A stretch of 64,000 nt of DNA from Strobilurus pachycystidiatus (taxonomy: Eukaryota; Basidiomycota; Agaricomycetes; Agaricales; Physalacriaceae): the NCBI GenBank assembly GCA_019915135.1, contig JAHLMK010000006.1, positions 2,418,001 to 2,482,000 on the forward strand, written 5' to 3'. This document shows, in pieces, positions 1 through 11,795 of the stretch. The translations under genes and the position numbers were made by a program. Position 1 is the stretch's first letter, and each line of letters opens with the position of its first letter. The notes below the pieces were generated by a model. The model was not told where the DNA came from, did no database searches, and saw only the letters and a program-made list of their open reading frames with translations.

Positions 1-2107
1 GAGACACAACCATTGGAGAGCTCTGTGTAAACCTAAGCTATAATCATTACTGTTGCGTGAAAGAATGCGGTTGTAAAGTGCATTCAAATCCCGAGGTAGC
101 TGTGAGAGAGCTATAGTCAATTCTCTCTGGTTATGACACTCCACCAACTCGCAAAGCAGACAGGCAACAAAGCGGAACCTGTAATAAAGAATTTGAATCA
201 GATGAAAGGAAAATATTGCCAATGATTGAAATCTTACATGCCGGATCCACGTTTCATGAGAGTTGTTGTGATCTCCTGCTTTTGTTCTGGTGCCCAATGC
301 CTCAGATCATTGTTTGTCTGTAGCTGGTTGGCAATAAAGGCAGCAATGTCATCTTTCACACATATTTCAACATTCATGTCAATCTGTTTGGAGAGGGAAG
401 GAAGACGATCTGTGAAAGGAACACAGAGCTGACTTGTCATCAAAAAATGCAGCTTTGTGCCTTGCCATTGATGCATTAGCTCAATGAAGTCCAGCAGACG
501 CTGATGCTCTGATGATGTACATTCATCCAGTGCATCAAGAATAATATATGTATCAGAAAGATCTTGGAGAACCTTCTCAAGCATCTCAAGGACAATGTCA
601 TACACAGGAGAGATTTGGCCACTACGACCAGCCACATGATAGTAGTTGCTTGTGATGCAATGAGGATTTGAGGTGTACTGTGAGAGCTGGTAAAGTGACC
701 GGATGGCCGGGTTTAGGTGGTTTTTGCTGCCGTCAGACTCATTGACACTAAAGTAGAAGAACGCCAACGGGATACTTCTATCAGCATCAATGTTGTCAAT
801 AATTGTGGAGCTAGTGGCAAAGAAATCAGAGATGTACGCTTAAATTTAGCCATCTTTTTCCTACCTGAGGACCGTCTTTCCTGTGCCTGCTACAATGTCT
901 GTAAGTCAATGTGCACATGCTGTAGCTTGCAGACGTACAGTTACCCGAGATCCATAGCAGGGACCCGGGAGTTTCTTTCCATTCAAGAAAGCGCTTATCA
1001 TGCAAGACAAGCCAATCACCAGTGCTCTTCATCCGTGCCTCCCGAGCCCGCGTGAGATTAGAGCGCCCGTCGGGGGGACTTTCAAGCCATTTGAAGATAT
1101 CAGTGTCCATACTGGATGATAAGGTCAAACACGGGCCAGCAAGAGATATGAATATAGCACTCACACTCGGCCATGCAGATAGTCAACCTTCACAACTGAT
1201 GCGAGCGCACATTTTGTCTTGAGGGACAGAAGATCAGAGTTGACAGTTGGTGTTCTGGCTGGTTTCCTACCTGGAGACAATCACGATAGCCATCCATCTC
1301 CTTATCCAGTACATTGAAATTGGCACTGAACTTGTCGTGGCCAGCGCCCTTTGTGAACTTGCCGTGTTGCCTGTATTGTTTGACGTAGTCGGTCACATTG
1401 TCGAGCAGTCTTCGGGATGTCAGACTTTCATCCATGTTGTATAGGGAGGCAAGCTCACTCCTTATAACCGAGCAGGTCGGACTTGAGATCGTCAAGCAAA
1501 ACCGATTGACCAGTAGTTTGGACTCGTTCTAACACAGGTGCAATCGTGTTCCAAATCGCCTGGGATTTCTCGACAAGTTGGGCTACCTGTTCTTGATCCC
1601 CCGTGTAATTCTAGACGAGGGATACCTGAGATCGTGACACGTACAAATATGAGCAACGATATTGCTCACCTTGTATATCTCCAGCAGCTTTCTCATGGCC
1701 GCCACCACGGGTCCCACCCAGGGAACGGTCTGAACAACACTTCCCACTTGTTCGAGTGTGCTAAGGATGACATCTCCGTTCGAGATGACCGTGTCGACTA
1801 GTCTGGGTCTATCGGGCAGCCTAGCGGGCTGCGAGGTCGTCTGACTCGTCTGCCGGTCGACTACCAGAGCTGGGGCGGATATTTCGTCATGCTCTGTGCG
1901 GTCGCTTCCGCTAGAGATGGCCGACTCCACTGAAATGGGTCCACCGGGAAGAACCCGCTGCGAGGACGACGTGCGCTCGTCTACAGCAGCAGGGGCGGAT
2001 GCTTCGTCGAGTGCGCGCGGAGGCTGTTCGTATGTGGGCTTCCCGGACGACGACTTGCGGTGAAAGACACGCCTCAGCGACTTGCGAATGCTCTTGAGTA
2101 GATGCAT
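1..2107 (-). CDS. NACHT-domain STAND/NLR receptor, copy 1 (3' end outside window)
   Basis: This is a fungal NLR-type signalling NTPase, probably cytosolic and involved in recognition of non-self; that role is inferred from the family. Reading leftwards, the ATG at 2107 opens MHLLKSIRK, a Ser/Pro-rich stretch and a hydrophobic helix region (QTVPWVGPVVAAMRKLLE). Later exons hold FKWLESPPDGRSNL and LLWISGN. A short exon near 873-897 completes the Walker A motif GNSGTGKT, split by an intron exactly as in the other two copies. The exon at about 234-805 carries the NACHT core with Walker B (ILDALDEC). The next exon (1 to about 177) is open to the window edge. One Leu codon is missing relative to the other copies (RSLYQL against RSLLYQL) without loss of frame. 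An upstream in-frame start at 2197 is possible. No ankyrin part is visible because it lies off the edge. Confidence 0.8.
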
Positions 2108-2740
2108 GGATATCGAAGATGAGGTGAGCGGGAGGAGGAGGAGGAGAAGGATACCCGGGACCTGTGGAAGACGTTTGCTGACGAACCAATCCGTCAATCA
2201 AACATTGGGCCCATGCTGTAGCTGTGTCTTCTTCGCGCGAAAAAGGGATGTACACACCGGATACTCGGTAAGCCAACAGCCTCATGTCCACCTGGCTTCT
2301 TGTTCTACAGCATCTTTTCCGCATTGCTTCTGAGGGCGCTAGGGTCGGCGCATCTTTTCCGCGTTGCTTCTGAGGGCGCTATGGTCGGCGGTGAGTGCTA
2401 CGGTGAGCAGGCATGCAAACCGGGGTGTAGGGGCGGGCCCCTCCGCACTTCGCGAAGCCACACAATGCCCGGATTCTCCGAACAGCTGAAAAGGACCGTG
2501 ATCATGATGGGCCGGCAGTCGACGATCTGTGACCACAGAGCCAGTCTCGGCCTTAGGCATCCGCGACCCGCACTAGTAGCCCGCAGACTCGGAAACCCTT
2601 TGATGATAGGAACGAGAGAATACGCCGTAAGATTAAGTGTTTCCAGCGTACACACCAAGGTGAAACGACTACCATATTAGTCTCAGTCCTACCTAAGGAG
2701 CGAGAGAATGTGAGTAATAACTGTAAGAGTTCAAAGATAC
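2108..2740. other. Region upstream of NLR copy 1, with a 40-bp tandem duplication
   Basis: No gene is supported here. A 40-bp unit starting CATCTTTTCCGC occurs twice head to tail at 2311-2350 and 2351-2390 with two mismatches, which looks like a recent replication or repair duplication. The rest shows no convincing coding signal on either strand. Confidence 0.5.
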
Positions 2741-3930
2741 AGAGTGAAGAAAGCGTCTCTCAACGTGCACAGCGGAGGTGAAACAAGTGATGTACGAGTA
2801 TGCCCTCGAAAGTAATATACAATATATACACGATCATATGTGGAGTCAGAAAAGGATGTAGCGCTGAGCGCCATGGCGCAGTACGGCCGCGGCGTAGCGC
2901 GGTCGTAGGCGTGCAGGATGGAGTTCAACAAGTAATCGGCTCGGGCCCTCCTCATTGCTTGTGTAACTGATACTTTTATCTTCCACCTTCTGATTGACCG
3001 CCAAGCAGTCTCCGTGAGTGTGCTACCCCGAACGATGAGAACGCCAGTAGAATCGTCGTCCGGTCGAGGACGCCTACTCGTAGCGTACGCGACCAAAACG
3101 AAATCCGCCTCAGTCCATGACACTCGCTAAATCCAGTTCGGCAGTCCGACAGATGTCCTCTGACGTTCGTATCTGTGGGATGATATTTGAAGTGCCGTTG
3201 GCCTGGCGCACAAAACAGCGACGGGCACCGAATGCAGTAGGTATCTCCAATGAATTTCTATAGTAACATCCGATATTACTGCTGCGCGATTATTTGACAC
3301 CTACAACCGCGGCAATAATGCCCTGAGAGTCTAACTCGACCCGGAATACATCGCATCTGCAGCAGGGTGTGAGTACATACATATTGTGGCGAGCGGGCGA
3401 ACACACTGACGAGTGCCCAATCAGCTATGTACCAAGCTGCTATCCAACGACGGAGTCTGTCCAGCCACGACTCGGACGCCGAGGATCCTAAGGTGGTTGG
3501 GCTCGAGAGGCTGTCACACAATCCGGAAGAACATGAATACTTACGGGAAATGGAGCGGCTATGTCAAAGCTCATCGTCGCGCCCGGCGATCGAGTCGTTG
3601 GGATGAGGACGTGTCCGCCGTGACGAATGGACGAATCTCTGGGGATGGTGTAAGTGATGCAGATCGGCAAAAAAAAGGTGGCATCGCCGTCGTGAGAAAT
3701 ACTATACATGCGATATCACATACCTGCGTCCATCCTTCCCGCCCAGATGAAATGAGCGTGCAAGTTCGGCAACTCATCACAAGCGGAGGCGACGTAAAGC
3801 AGACCGCACAAGCTGTCGAGCAATACCGTCAGTGGAATGATGAACCAACAATACCCGACAGCATGAATCGCGATCATGACCCGTAATTGAACCTCGAGGC
3901 GTATCAGTGTGTGATAAGCTCTGTTCTCAA
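2740..3930 (-). pseudogene. Relic of an unidentified membrane-protein gene (block a)
   Basis: Broken minus-strand reading frames include hydrophobic stretches such as CWFIIPLTVLLDSLCGLLYVA near 3770-3860 and a segment DSTGVLIV near 3040. The same order of segments recurs at 60.0-60.8 kb: GCACAAGCTGTCGAGC is shared exactly between 3806-3821 and 60690-60705. Weaker copies lie at 23.4-24.1 and 27.6-28.5 kb. The hydrophobic runs suggest a multi-pass membrane protein, but I do not recognise the family. No uninterrupted gene model can be built. Confidence 0.4.
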
Positions 3931-5790
3931 GACACGGAGACACATGCCACGAGCTCCATTCATGAGAGGCAGCAAGCTAGGACTAATTTGTTTGCCTGGT
4001 CGTTTTCCTGGCAGACCGGCCGCGACAGTCGGGCAAGTCCAATGCAGAGCCGGCGACGCCAGAGCACGAGAACGGGACCTGGATCTCGATCCCTTGTCCG
4101 TAAGGTCAGAAATTACAATGGGAAGCTCACCGTCATAATCGAGTGACGGAGGTTGTGGAAGGATCGAATGCGTCCGTCCGATTTCCTCAAACAAAATAGC
4201 CTGCTGATTCCTGATGCGGCGTGCCTCGCAGTGGTCCGGTCCTCCATTGCGGGTAGTCGAACGTTTCATGGTCGACGTACTGTTCAAGATGGCCGTCCGA
4301 ACTCAAAGAGAGTAGGCTGCCGCTCGGCTGCGCGAATCGCCGGGCACTTTGTCAGCAGAGTCCAGACCACCACGCGTGGTCCACGCGAGCTGATCTAGGT
4401 GGGTATCGCGTCTTGTTTAGGTACCAGACAGACACGACCTACCAGCGACGCGCTCGCCGCTCCCACATCTACGAGGCGGGAGAGCACGTATACGCCATAA
4501 GAATTGTAGGGAGACTGGATATCCTAGTGGCCCTGGTGGGAATGGCGGCAGCGTCGGTGCGTTTCCTGTTTGGTTTGTGGGGGGACACTGACGAGATCTT
4601 TACAGTCCTCCTTACCCCGACCGCACGGCCGACCAACAGGACGTGCCGTTCAACGGCAAGACGGAGTATGGGAGAGGAGTTGGGCTCCTACGTGCACATG
4701 TGGAGGGTCTTGGATACAAGCCTCTCTCTAATGAGATGTAATGCCAGCGTTAAAGGTGCGCCCTCCATTCGTCCGTCCGCAATTGCCATTGACGCTTACT
4801 GGACGATTTGCAGCCCAATCGGAGACGATCGACTCTACTTGGATCGGGAACAGCGACGGGGCCTATGAGAAATTCCGCGTCTCCCCTCTTTAGCTGGTGA
4901 CGTGGATGCCGAGTCGTTTTTCGCGTGGCCTAGGTTCGTTTTAGCCTCTCGTCGGGTTATGTCTGAATGTTGATATGATAGTCGATTACACCAGCGGCCG
5001 CCGACTATCCTCCAGCTCGACTGACACCAGATATGAATTTACCTGGAGGCGTCCACCATCGCCGTCCGAAGTCACATTCGGACATACAAACGACGACCTC
5101 CGAGCTGCACACAAAACGAACGCGTCTCTCCCCGCGCATGACACGCAGCCCAGTCATACACCCACGCAGGACAGTCACACACCCACGCAGGACAAAACGC
5201 GATCACCACTCTCTGCCGTCAAACGTCATCCCCAGACCAAGAGGAAGAGCACTTCGAAAGGACAAGGGCGGTGTGTGTTGTTTCCTTCTTGCATTCTGAT
5301 TCGTCGTTCTCTTTGCGTGGAAGTGTGGTGCTGACTCAATCTTTCGCAGGATCTCTAGCTAGCTTGTCGAAGACCGGCGATTATTTCTCGCCTACCGCGC
5401 TCGAAGCGAAGCTCGGCAGTATGGCGTCGAAGTGTAACTCGTTTCGTGTTCGTCCAGCTCTACGCGTCGAGCGACAAACTCGATGCTGCTCCCTCGAGTC
5501 CCAAACTTGCTCTTGGGTCGTCGAGCTCCCCCGTCGCTCCTCCTGGGTTGACCTCGAAACTGGCACTCAACGCCATCGCCATGTCCGAAGTCGATCCAAG
5601 ATCCAGGACGATCCTGGGCCACTAGGCGAGCAGCATTTACGTTTTTCTTCCAACTACAACAATCAAACGAGGCGAAACTCCTTCTCCCAGAGCCGTCGCG
5701 CCTAAATCGGCGAAGCACGACTCCATTGCGGAGTTTGGTGCATTTGTCAACCTCACGCGAAACAAAGACGGACACGGGATGAATCAGGAG
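3931..5790 (+). pseudogene. Decayed block a continuation (eroded chromodomain-family segments)
   Basis: The DNA here is alignable by eye with other blocks: CAGCAGAGTCCAGA near 4350 recurs near 29190, and a stretch around 4520-4620 ending in a GGGGACACTGACGAGATCTT-like segment recurs near 24.8 and 61.6 kb. Frames are short and broken. A short tandem duplication of about 20 bp, containing CACACCCACGCAGGACA, lies near 5157-5196. No protein function can be assigned. Confidence 0.35.
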
Positions 5791-5799
5791 ATGGGGATG

Positions 5800-6561
5800 G
5801 AGGAGAATGGCGCGCAGGGGGGAGAGCGCTTCATCCGCCGGCGGGGGACGGAGATTGCTCTGGTGGCGCGGGTGGCGAATGAGGGGAAGAGTGGGAGGGC
5901 GAAAGGAGGAGGGAGTTATACGCGGAAGATGGTGTGATAAGATCATGGTGCCAATGAGAGATAGGACCCGCAGCGGACGGGGGGTGAATGATCTTTTCCC
6001 CGCTCATGGACCTTCCAGATCACAAGAGACCGTTCGCCGGGGGTGATTATCTTATGCGCTAGGAGGCGGGGGAGAAGAGGGAAGCGAGCGCGGATGCCGA
6101 GGGCGAGGGCGCGGGCGAAGGAGATGGGTGAAAGGGGCGGGGGAGTAGGGCGATTGACGTGAGAAGGAGGCTGAGGGATGGGAGAAGGGAGGAAGCGGAG
6201 GAGGAGGAAAATTGACGAAGATGACAATGAAGAGGATGTAGGGGATCGGGAGAAGGAGGATGGGCAGGCGAAGGTGAAGAGGGCGTACAATGGAACTCGG
6301 GCATACTGTCGAGCGCGCTCCGTCCGTGGGGAGCAAGGAGGCTGTGGCGAAGAAGGAAACTACCCCTGATGTTCGGCGCAGGTTGGGTACGCCGATTCTT
6401 CCTCAAACGCCTGCTTCAGAATCATGCCTGTGGATGCCGACAAAGATGAGGATGCTGACAGTGACCATGGGCCGGATGGAAATAACATTGATGAGCCCGA
6501 TGGTCTGGGTGGCAACAGCGATGAAGGGAACGACGACGACAAAGATGCTGCTGAGACCTGA
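5800..6561 (+). pseudogene. Relic of the chromodomain-family gene (block a)
   Basis: This purine-rich plus strand resembles the Glu/Gly-rich exon of the intact gene at 13089-14197. The intact gene has a GGCGGGGGGCGGAGATTGC-type start, then ACCTCCCGGATTACGCG and GGGGGCGATTATGTGATGCG; here the corresponding stretches are ACCTTCCAGATCACAAG and GGGGGTGATTATCTTATGCG. Reading frames are broken. It ends in a short acidic frame at 6424-6561 rich in Asp and Gly. Nearly the same relic occurs at 26.45-26.87 kb. Confidence 0.5.
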
Positions 6562-7250
6562 TCCGTAGCATGTACTCGTGTGCTTATTACCAGGAATATC
6601 AGGGTTTTATGCCCGCATTGCTACTACGATTCAGCCCCATGAGCAGTAACATAAGCCAGACAGACAGGTAAGTAAACATTTCTATTCTACTGAAAGATCA
6701 GTTGTTTGAACCAGCACTTCGGGTAGTTGCTTTCACCCTGTCTCAACCCAAAAACCGAGTGATACCTCGCGCGTCCGAGGACCAGGTGAAAACGCGCATA
6801 TACACGGTCTTTTTCACCCGGGATTTTCAACCACAAGTTCTGGTGAATGGACGGGCCTCCTGATTTCAACCGTATTAACTGGTGGAAAGATACTCAAAAC
6901 ATGGTAAACTACCTGGTGAATTTCACCATCTCGTGGGTCCGACCTTCAACGACTCCGTACGGTGCCCTCCTTCGGACCACTCTCCGAAGTCTTCCCGTTC
7001 CGAGTCCCGACGTCATAACACGTATTACACACCACTGCTCACTTACGCTTATACTCTCGACGGTGACAACTGACCCGTTTGTGGGACATAGCGCTCACCC
7101 CATGTCCCCTCATGAAGTTTCTGCAAACCCGCACGTAGACGCCTCTTTGCGCTACCATCTCAAACAGCACCTCATCCAACGGCACCCGCCCGACCGCTTC
7201 ACCAATCAAGCCCTTGAACGGACGGATGTCAAATGTGACATTCAGGTCCT
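6562..7250. other. Region without a recognisable gene
   Basis: Short frames exist on both strands but none resembles a known family. GGTGAAA and its complement recur several times between about 6730 and 6930, which may mark a small unrecognised repeat. No boundaries or target duplication could be defined. Confidence 0.3.
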
Positions 7251-7261
7251 GGAGAACCTCA

Positions 7262-8271
7262 AACTTCGACCCAGCTAACAGTGCATCGCCACGGCTCGAA
7301 GGACGTCAGATCAGCGCCCTCGATCGCGACCGTTAAGTAAAGGGAGGTTATATTGCTGGTTGTTATGTCCTCAAGCACGCGAATCCACCAGGATATCGCA
7401 ATGTCATTGTAGGGATCTGTTTGGTATCTGAGCTCGACCTCGGGGATGGAGCCGATGGCGAGCGGAGGATATTTGCTGATAGGCACAGTGTTTGGTTCTG
7501 GGAGAGAGCATGTCAAAATCGGGTTTGGATCGTTTGATTAGGTACGCACTGAGATATGTGTGGTCGCGCGGAGCGTGTCTGTTCCAGGAGACCACCAACG
7601 ACGGTAGTCCCGGAAGTCCATCGAGTCTTAGGAGCGTCTTATGCAGCTCCAGAAGATCTCTTTCCGATTCTATCTCTATCACTATGACGCGTAAGTTTGG
7701 GAAGACCTCCAACGGACGGAAAAGCCACACCTCGAGGGAAGAGGGCAAGAAGATGAATCCCAAGAAATTGATGTGCTCCAACGTACTACGGAATGGAGGG
7801 CGCTACTACCTCCTCCCCAAACGCACTGACAACGCCAAAGGATCCGAGACGATCCGTGAGAGTGATCCCACGCGTCGTGGTCCCTTCACATACTCTGAGC
7901 AGGGGTACAACGTTCTCCGCCAGGGAATCATGTCGAGGAAGGATATGTGCTCAAGGCACTTCATCTGCAATAGCGCGTAATGCACCCCGTTTGCCAGAAG
8001 CGCCTCGAACCCGGCGGTCTCCCGCCGAACATACCCGACACATTCGAACGGCAGCGTCAAGTGGGTGACGTTCGTCAAGGACGAGAGGACAAGCTCGAAG
8101 TTGCGGTCAAACGCTGGGCCATGATGTCTTTGTTGGAAAGATAATTCACTCCCATCCAGAGATACAGGAGCGAGAGGTGGTATCATCTGTAGGAGAACAC
8201 ACAATTTAGCATGCAATGGAAGAATAAAACAAGGCAGAATCAGCTCACATGCAGTGAGTGGCGGCAGCTGA
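7262..8271 (-). pseudogene. Broken leucine-rich-repeat (F-box-type) protein gene
   Basis: Minus-strand exons begin after an acceptor near 8191. They read as leucine-rich repeats of the kind found in the large basidiomycete F-box/LRR families: LTNVTHLTLPF, LLQMKCLEHISFLDM, FPNLRVIVIEIE. No F-box is visible. Two adjacent stops at about 7803-7808 interrupt the frame. A frameshift near 7510 separates the last part, which ends SFEPWRCTVSW. It is probably a dead copy of a ubiquitin-ligase adaptor gene. The exon upstream is separated by the 8339-9779 element. Family assignment is by pattern only. Confidence 0.45.
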
Positions 8272-8464
8272 AACAGAAATGCACTATTGAGTCTTTTTCA
8301 CAGAGTAAGACAAGGCGCAATGAATACCTGTTTCTCACAAAAAGATGACAGACTTTTCTTAAGAAATGTCGGTCGACACCGGGATAAGATGCTTATCTTA
8401 TGTTTCTGGTCTCATCCATTGGGCTTGTTTATGTATGGAGGATGCATTGAATGTATACTACACG

Positions 8465-8730
8465 GATTAAGCTAATCTCAAGTACGCTACATAAGCTAAG
8501 AAAGAGTCCGACTGCAGCTGAACTTAAGCGGAAACATAAGAAGAGCTTGAGCGGCCAACTTAAGCTCCCACTTGAGACAATCTCAAGCGTAGTCGGCCAA
8601 AACTTAAGTCGCACTTGAGTGGGCAGGCAGCTCAAGCTGATCTTAAGTCAGCTGAAAACTTGAGTCAATCTCAAGCGACGGAACTCAAGCGACCGAACTC
8701 AAGCTGCCAAAGCTCAAGTTCGGCTAGTCG
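8465..8730. repeat. Dense cluster of CTTAAG/CTCAAG/CTTGAG hexamers
   Basis: More than a dozen hexamers of the form CTTAAG, CTCAAG or CTTGAG occur in both orientations within about 265 bases, inside the left part of the 8339-9779 element. A looser set of GAGTCAAG-like motifs lies in its right part (about 9370-9490). Subterminal arrays of this kind often bind a transposase; that role is inferred. Confidence 0.6.
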
Positions 8731-8986
8731 TAAATGTCGTCTCAGGGAGACCTGTCCGTGCGTCCACCCGGAAGGGCGTTCCTACAAATGTCAATTTGTG
8801 AAAAAAAAAATCTTAAATAACTTCCCCAGAAACAGAGCAGATGTTGTCGACGGGGGAAGATGAAGGGGACGAAAAAAAAGAAACCGGAACCGACCACGCC
8901 ACGGAAAGAGAAAAACGAACTCACCAGGCCGCGACACCTTGTCCCAGCCGCCAGGCAACGCGACAGTTGGGCTGCTCGAAACCGTC

Positions 8987-9056
8987 GGCTGGTGTAGCGC
9001 CCGGCTGGTGTAGCGCCCGGCTGGTGTCGCGCTCGCGCCCTGCTGGTGTCGCGCCC
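8987..9056. repeat. 16-bp GC-rich tandem repeat
   Basis: The unit GGCTGGTGTAGCGCCC is repeated head to tail from 8987. There are two exact units, then diverged units with GTGTCGCG in place of GTGTAGCG. Confidence 0.75.
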
Positions 9057-9226
9057 GGCTACTTCTCCTCCTGGCCAGTTGCCGTAGTCGCCATTGTAGT
9101 TGTCTATAGTCGTCGCTGTGGGTGAAGTGTCGGTGGGGAAGGTGGGCGAGGTCGTCGTCGTCACGATAGTGGTGGTCGGAAGAGAAGAGCAAATGCTGAG
9201 TCATCCGTCAACAGTGGTAACGTGTC

Positions 9227-9332
9227 CAGGCCTGTTTGATGTGCAAAGTGCATACTTTGCACATAGGCACCAGATGTCCGGGCCGCCGGATCGTCGGTCC
9301 CCTATGCACTTTGCACATCAAGCGGGCCTCGA
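9227..9332. repeat. Hairpin-forming inverted repeat around TGATGTGCAAAGTGCATA
   Basis: The arm containing TTGATGTGCAAAGTGCATA near 9237-9255 is mirrored by its complement near 9302-9320, separated by about 45 bases. Similarity extends outward as AGGCCTGTTTG against AGGCCCGCTTG. The left arm also holds a smaller inner inverted repeat. It may be a tiny foldback element nested in the larger one. Confidence 0.6.
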
Positions 9333-9779
9333 CATGTTGCGGTCGTTGCCTTATGACTGATCGTTTGCCTCTTTCTCGATTTGAGTCAAGGTGAATTGGG
9401 ATGGAGTCAAGTCACTCGGTTGGACTCGATTTTGCAAGTTTGCCTTGGCCTTTGAGTTGAGTTTAGCTGACTCAAGTACACAGTTGTAGAGTGTTTGCTG
9501 AATAGTCATCAATATATCAATTTTGCACTACAAACCTAGCTGAGTTTTCAGGTTCGAGTCAAAATTCCGAAACCCAAATCACCCCGGTCACGACCAGGAA
9601 AACTAAAGTTTTGTCTGTCATCTTCTTGAAGATGAGAGAATCTTAAGTTAGGACTTAGGTACAAATTTGAGCTGAGTGGGACCAGTTGTATACGGGAGGT
9701 AAAAACATAAGATTAGTCGCCGTCTTATCTTATCCCGGTGTTCACCGACATTTCTTAAGAAATGTCGGTCTCCTTTCAT

Positions 9780-10477
9780 TTTCTCACCAATGTAATCCCA
9801 TTGATTCTGATAACTCTCGATGTGCTCCCGCCCCATTTCAAGGCCGGGTACCTCCTGCTCATTGGCGTACTCATCGATGTCCCTGTCCGATAAATCATTA
9901 CGCCAATTCTCAATGCGCTCTCGCCCCATGGCAGAGCCAGGCGGCGAGCCAGATTCCGCAGATACAGAGGATGCGTCTGACTGCGAGCTACGTGAAGAAA
10001 TATCCTAGAGTGATGTCTATATCGGTGCATCTCGATGCGATGATATTCCTCTCACATTGACGCATTCTCGAAGGCTCTGATTGGCATCCCGAACCTTCCT
10101 CTTCTTCTCTCGGACATTCTTTCGCTTCTTGATCTTGGAGGGCAGGTTGGACTAGGACTCGTCCTTGTACACCTGCTGGCTCTGACAGTATTCGTTTAGA
10201 CTGTCCCATGATCTGCGCAAACCATACACCGGATGAAGCTGAGCACCAACTAGCCGACTTGGAAGACGTACCCTGGGAGCCTGGCGCTGAATTGATCCTC
10301 ATCGCAGGAGGATATTTCGCTGCCGCTTTGCGATGCGCTCCTGTATCGCTCGAAAAGGATACCTGTTTCCGCCCGTTCCTCACGGTGATTCGACTCATGC
10401 CGCTGCGAGAATCCGGCGGCCGATGCTGCCTTCACTGCTGCAAGGGGGACAGCGAATGCTGCAACTGCCTCAGCCAT
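9780..10477 (-). pseudogene. Unidentified minus-strand gene fragment next to the inverted-repeat element
   Basis: An ATG in good context (CCACCATGG) lies at 10477 and opens MAEAVAAFAVPLAAVKAAS. Downstream frames include a basic stretch (KIKKRKNVREKKRKV) preceded by an in-frame stop, and an acidic stretch (WRNDLSDRDIDEYANEQE) running up to the element boundary at 9780. The pieces lie in different frames and need several undetermined introns or frameshifts. I do not recognise the protein. The last exon appears to have continued across the insertion point into EKQ followed by a GT donor. Confidence 0.3.
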
Positions 10478-10619
10478 GGTGGTGGCAAGATGACGAGAGG
10501 TGTGAAGCTGTGCGAATACACGAGGCCTTACCTCATCATCGACTATACTTAGTAGCTGTTTCTCATTCCCTGTCTGCCACGCATCAGATTGATTGCTAAT
10601 GCAGCGCTCAAGCGCCTAC

Positions 10620-10904
10620 TAGTGCGGCGGGAAACAGGTCCCTGGTAATTAGCAGTACCTATTTTACATGGGTAAATTAGCGTTAATTAGCGCTAATCTC
10701 CATCGGCCCATCAAGCCGGCAAATTTGAGGTGTAAATAAGAGTCAAATAGCTAGCACGTACTGTGCAGCGTTGAATTAGCTGTTAAATAGCTCGGAGGAC
10801 CCCCGTTAATTAGCTGAAAGATAGCCCGGTCAAACAGGCCCCTTCGGGGCCTAGTGCTAACCAGCACTGTCAACCAGGTCCGAAACCTACTTCCCGCCGC
10901 ACTA
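10620..10904. mobile_element. hAT-like miniature element (285 bp)
   Basis: Termini are TAGTGCGGCGGGAA at the left and its complement at the right, diverging after about 14 bases. The flanks are GCGCCTAC (10612-10619) and GTGCCTAC (10905-10912), a 7-of-8 match expected from an 8-bp hAT target duplication. The interior is AT-rich with repeated TTAATTAGC/AAATAGC motifs and codes for nothing. A longer relative with the same ends lies at 25223-25857. The TAGNG start fits the hAT superfamily. Confidence 0.75.
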
Positions 10905-11000
10905 GTGCCTACGCAAGGTATGTCGGTATGATTTTGCCACTGCCAGCCTTGTCCATGATCCACACGACCTTTGGTTCTCCTGGCGGCAGTCGCAACATCC
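10905..11000 (-). pseudogene. Short Walker A-like fragment
   Basis: On the minus strand a frame reads VVWIMDKAGSGKIIPTYLA. This resembles the P-loop region of fungal STAND/AAA NTPases (AGSGK followed by Ser or Thr), but Ile replaces the residue after Lys. The frame stops at once and the hAT-like element begins beside it. It is only a fragment of an NTPase gene and could be a chance match. Confidence 0.3.
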
Positions 11001-11795
11001 TTGCTTTCAGGCATCGTCTGTGCTCTGTCCATCACCGCGTGTTAAGTCTGAGACCGGCAAACCTATGTATTCCTTTAAGTATCCGTGGCGTGCGAGCGGA
11101 GTACATGTATACATCCTATCGGGTTGATGGTCACATAATGGGCCAGAGTCTTGTGACGCATACGCGCGTCGCAAGCCACGCGCTCAACATGCGCTTGGCC
11201 AGGTGCGCGGATCTTGGTCTCTAAGAACACTGTCCCACGTCCTCGTAGGCTACAAGTTAACGACAATCATGCTCTTTGTTGTACATCGGAAGTTTTTACA
11301 GTGATGCGAACAACATAGACTGTGTTCCCAGGGCGGATTGAACCCTCGCGCGGTAAATGCCGGAGCATGTGCTGGGTCAATGGCACTCCGCTTCATGATG
11401 ATCATGATGCTCCTTTCCTCACGCGACACCATACGCATCCACGATACACCATCTACGACGTTTGCGCTGGACGTCAGACTCCTCTTACACGCAGTACCCA
11501 CACGGCGCAGCTGTACCCTCCAGTGTTCAGACCGACGCCAAACTCAATGATGCGCTACTAGTAGATCTTGAATTACTGCGTGATTTGGGTGCTTTGTGGC
11601 AGGTGCGTACTTATGTGGTGTGTAGTGGATGTTGGTTGATGGCCGAAGAAGTCAATCACGAGGAACGACGCATAATTCATATCATAATTGAACAACCCGC
11701 GGCGAGGTACATCGTCATGTGTTTCATTTGGGTGTCAGCGAACACGGACTATTGGACACGATATATTCCAGAGGGAAAAGACAAGACGTGACAGG
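11001..11795. other. Region upstream of the chromodomain gene, no gene recognised
   Basis: Only short, unrelated frames are present on both strands. It presumably contains the promoter and 5' leader of the chromodomain gene, but no clear TATA box or other element was found. Confidence 0.35.

Larger units (their letters stand above)
8339..9779. mobile_element. DNA transposon-like element with inverted termini and clustered CTYAAG motifs
   Basis: Inverted termini share TTAAGAAATGTCGGT, then ACACCGGGATAAGAT, at 8359-8390 and on the opposite strand at 9729-9760. The octamer TTTCTCAC flanks both sides (8331-8338 and 9780-9787) and may be an 8-bp target duplication. Removing the element plus one octamer leaves a minus-strand exon ending GAGAAACAG directly before a GTATTC donor, which supports this boundary. 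No transposase is seen, so it is non-autonomous. The family is uncertain; 8-bp duplications occur in hAT and Zisupton-type elements. Confidence 0.55.
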
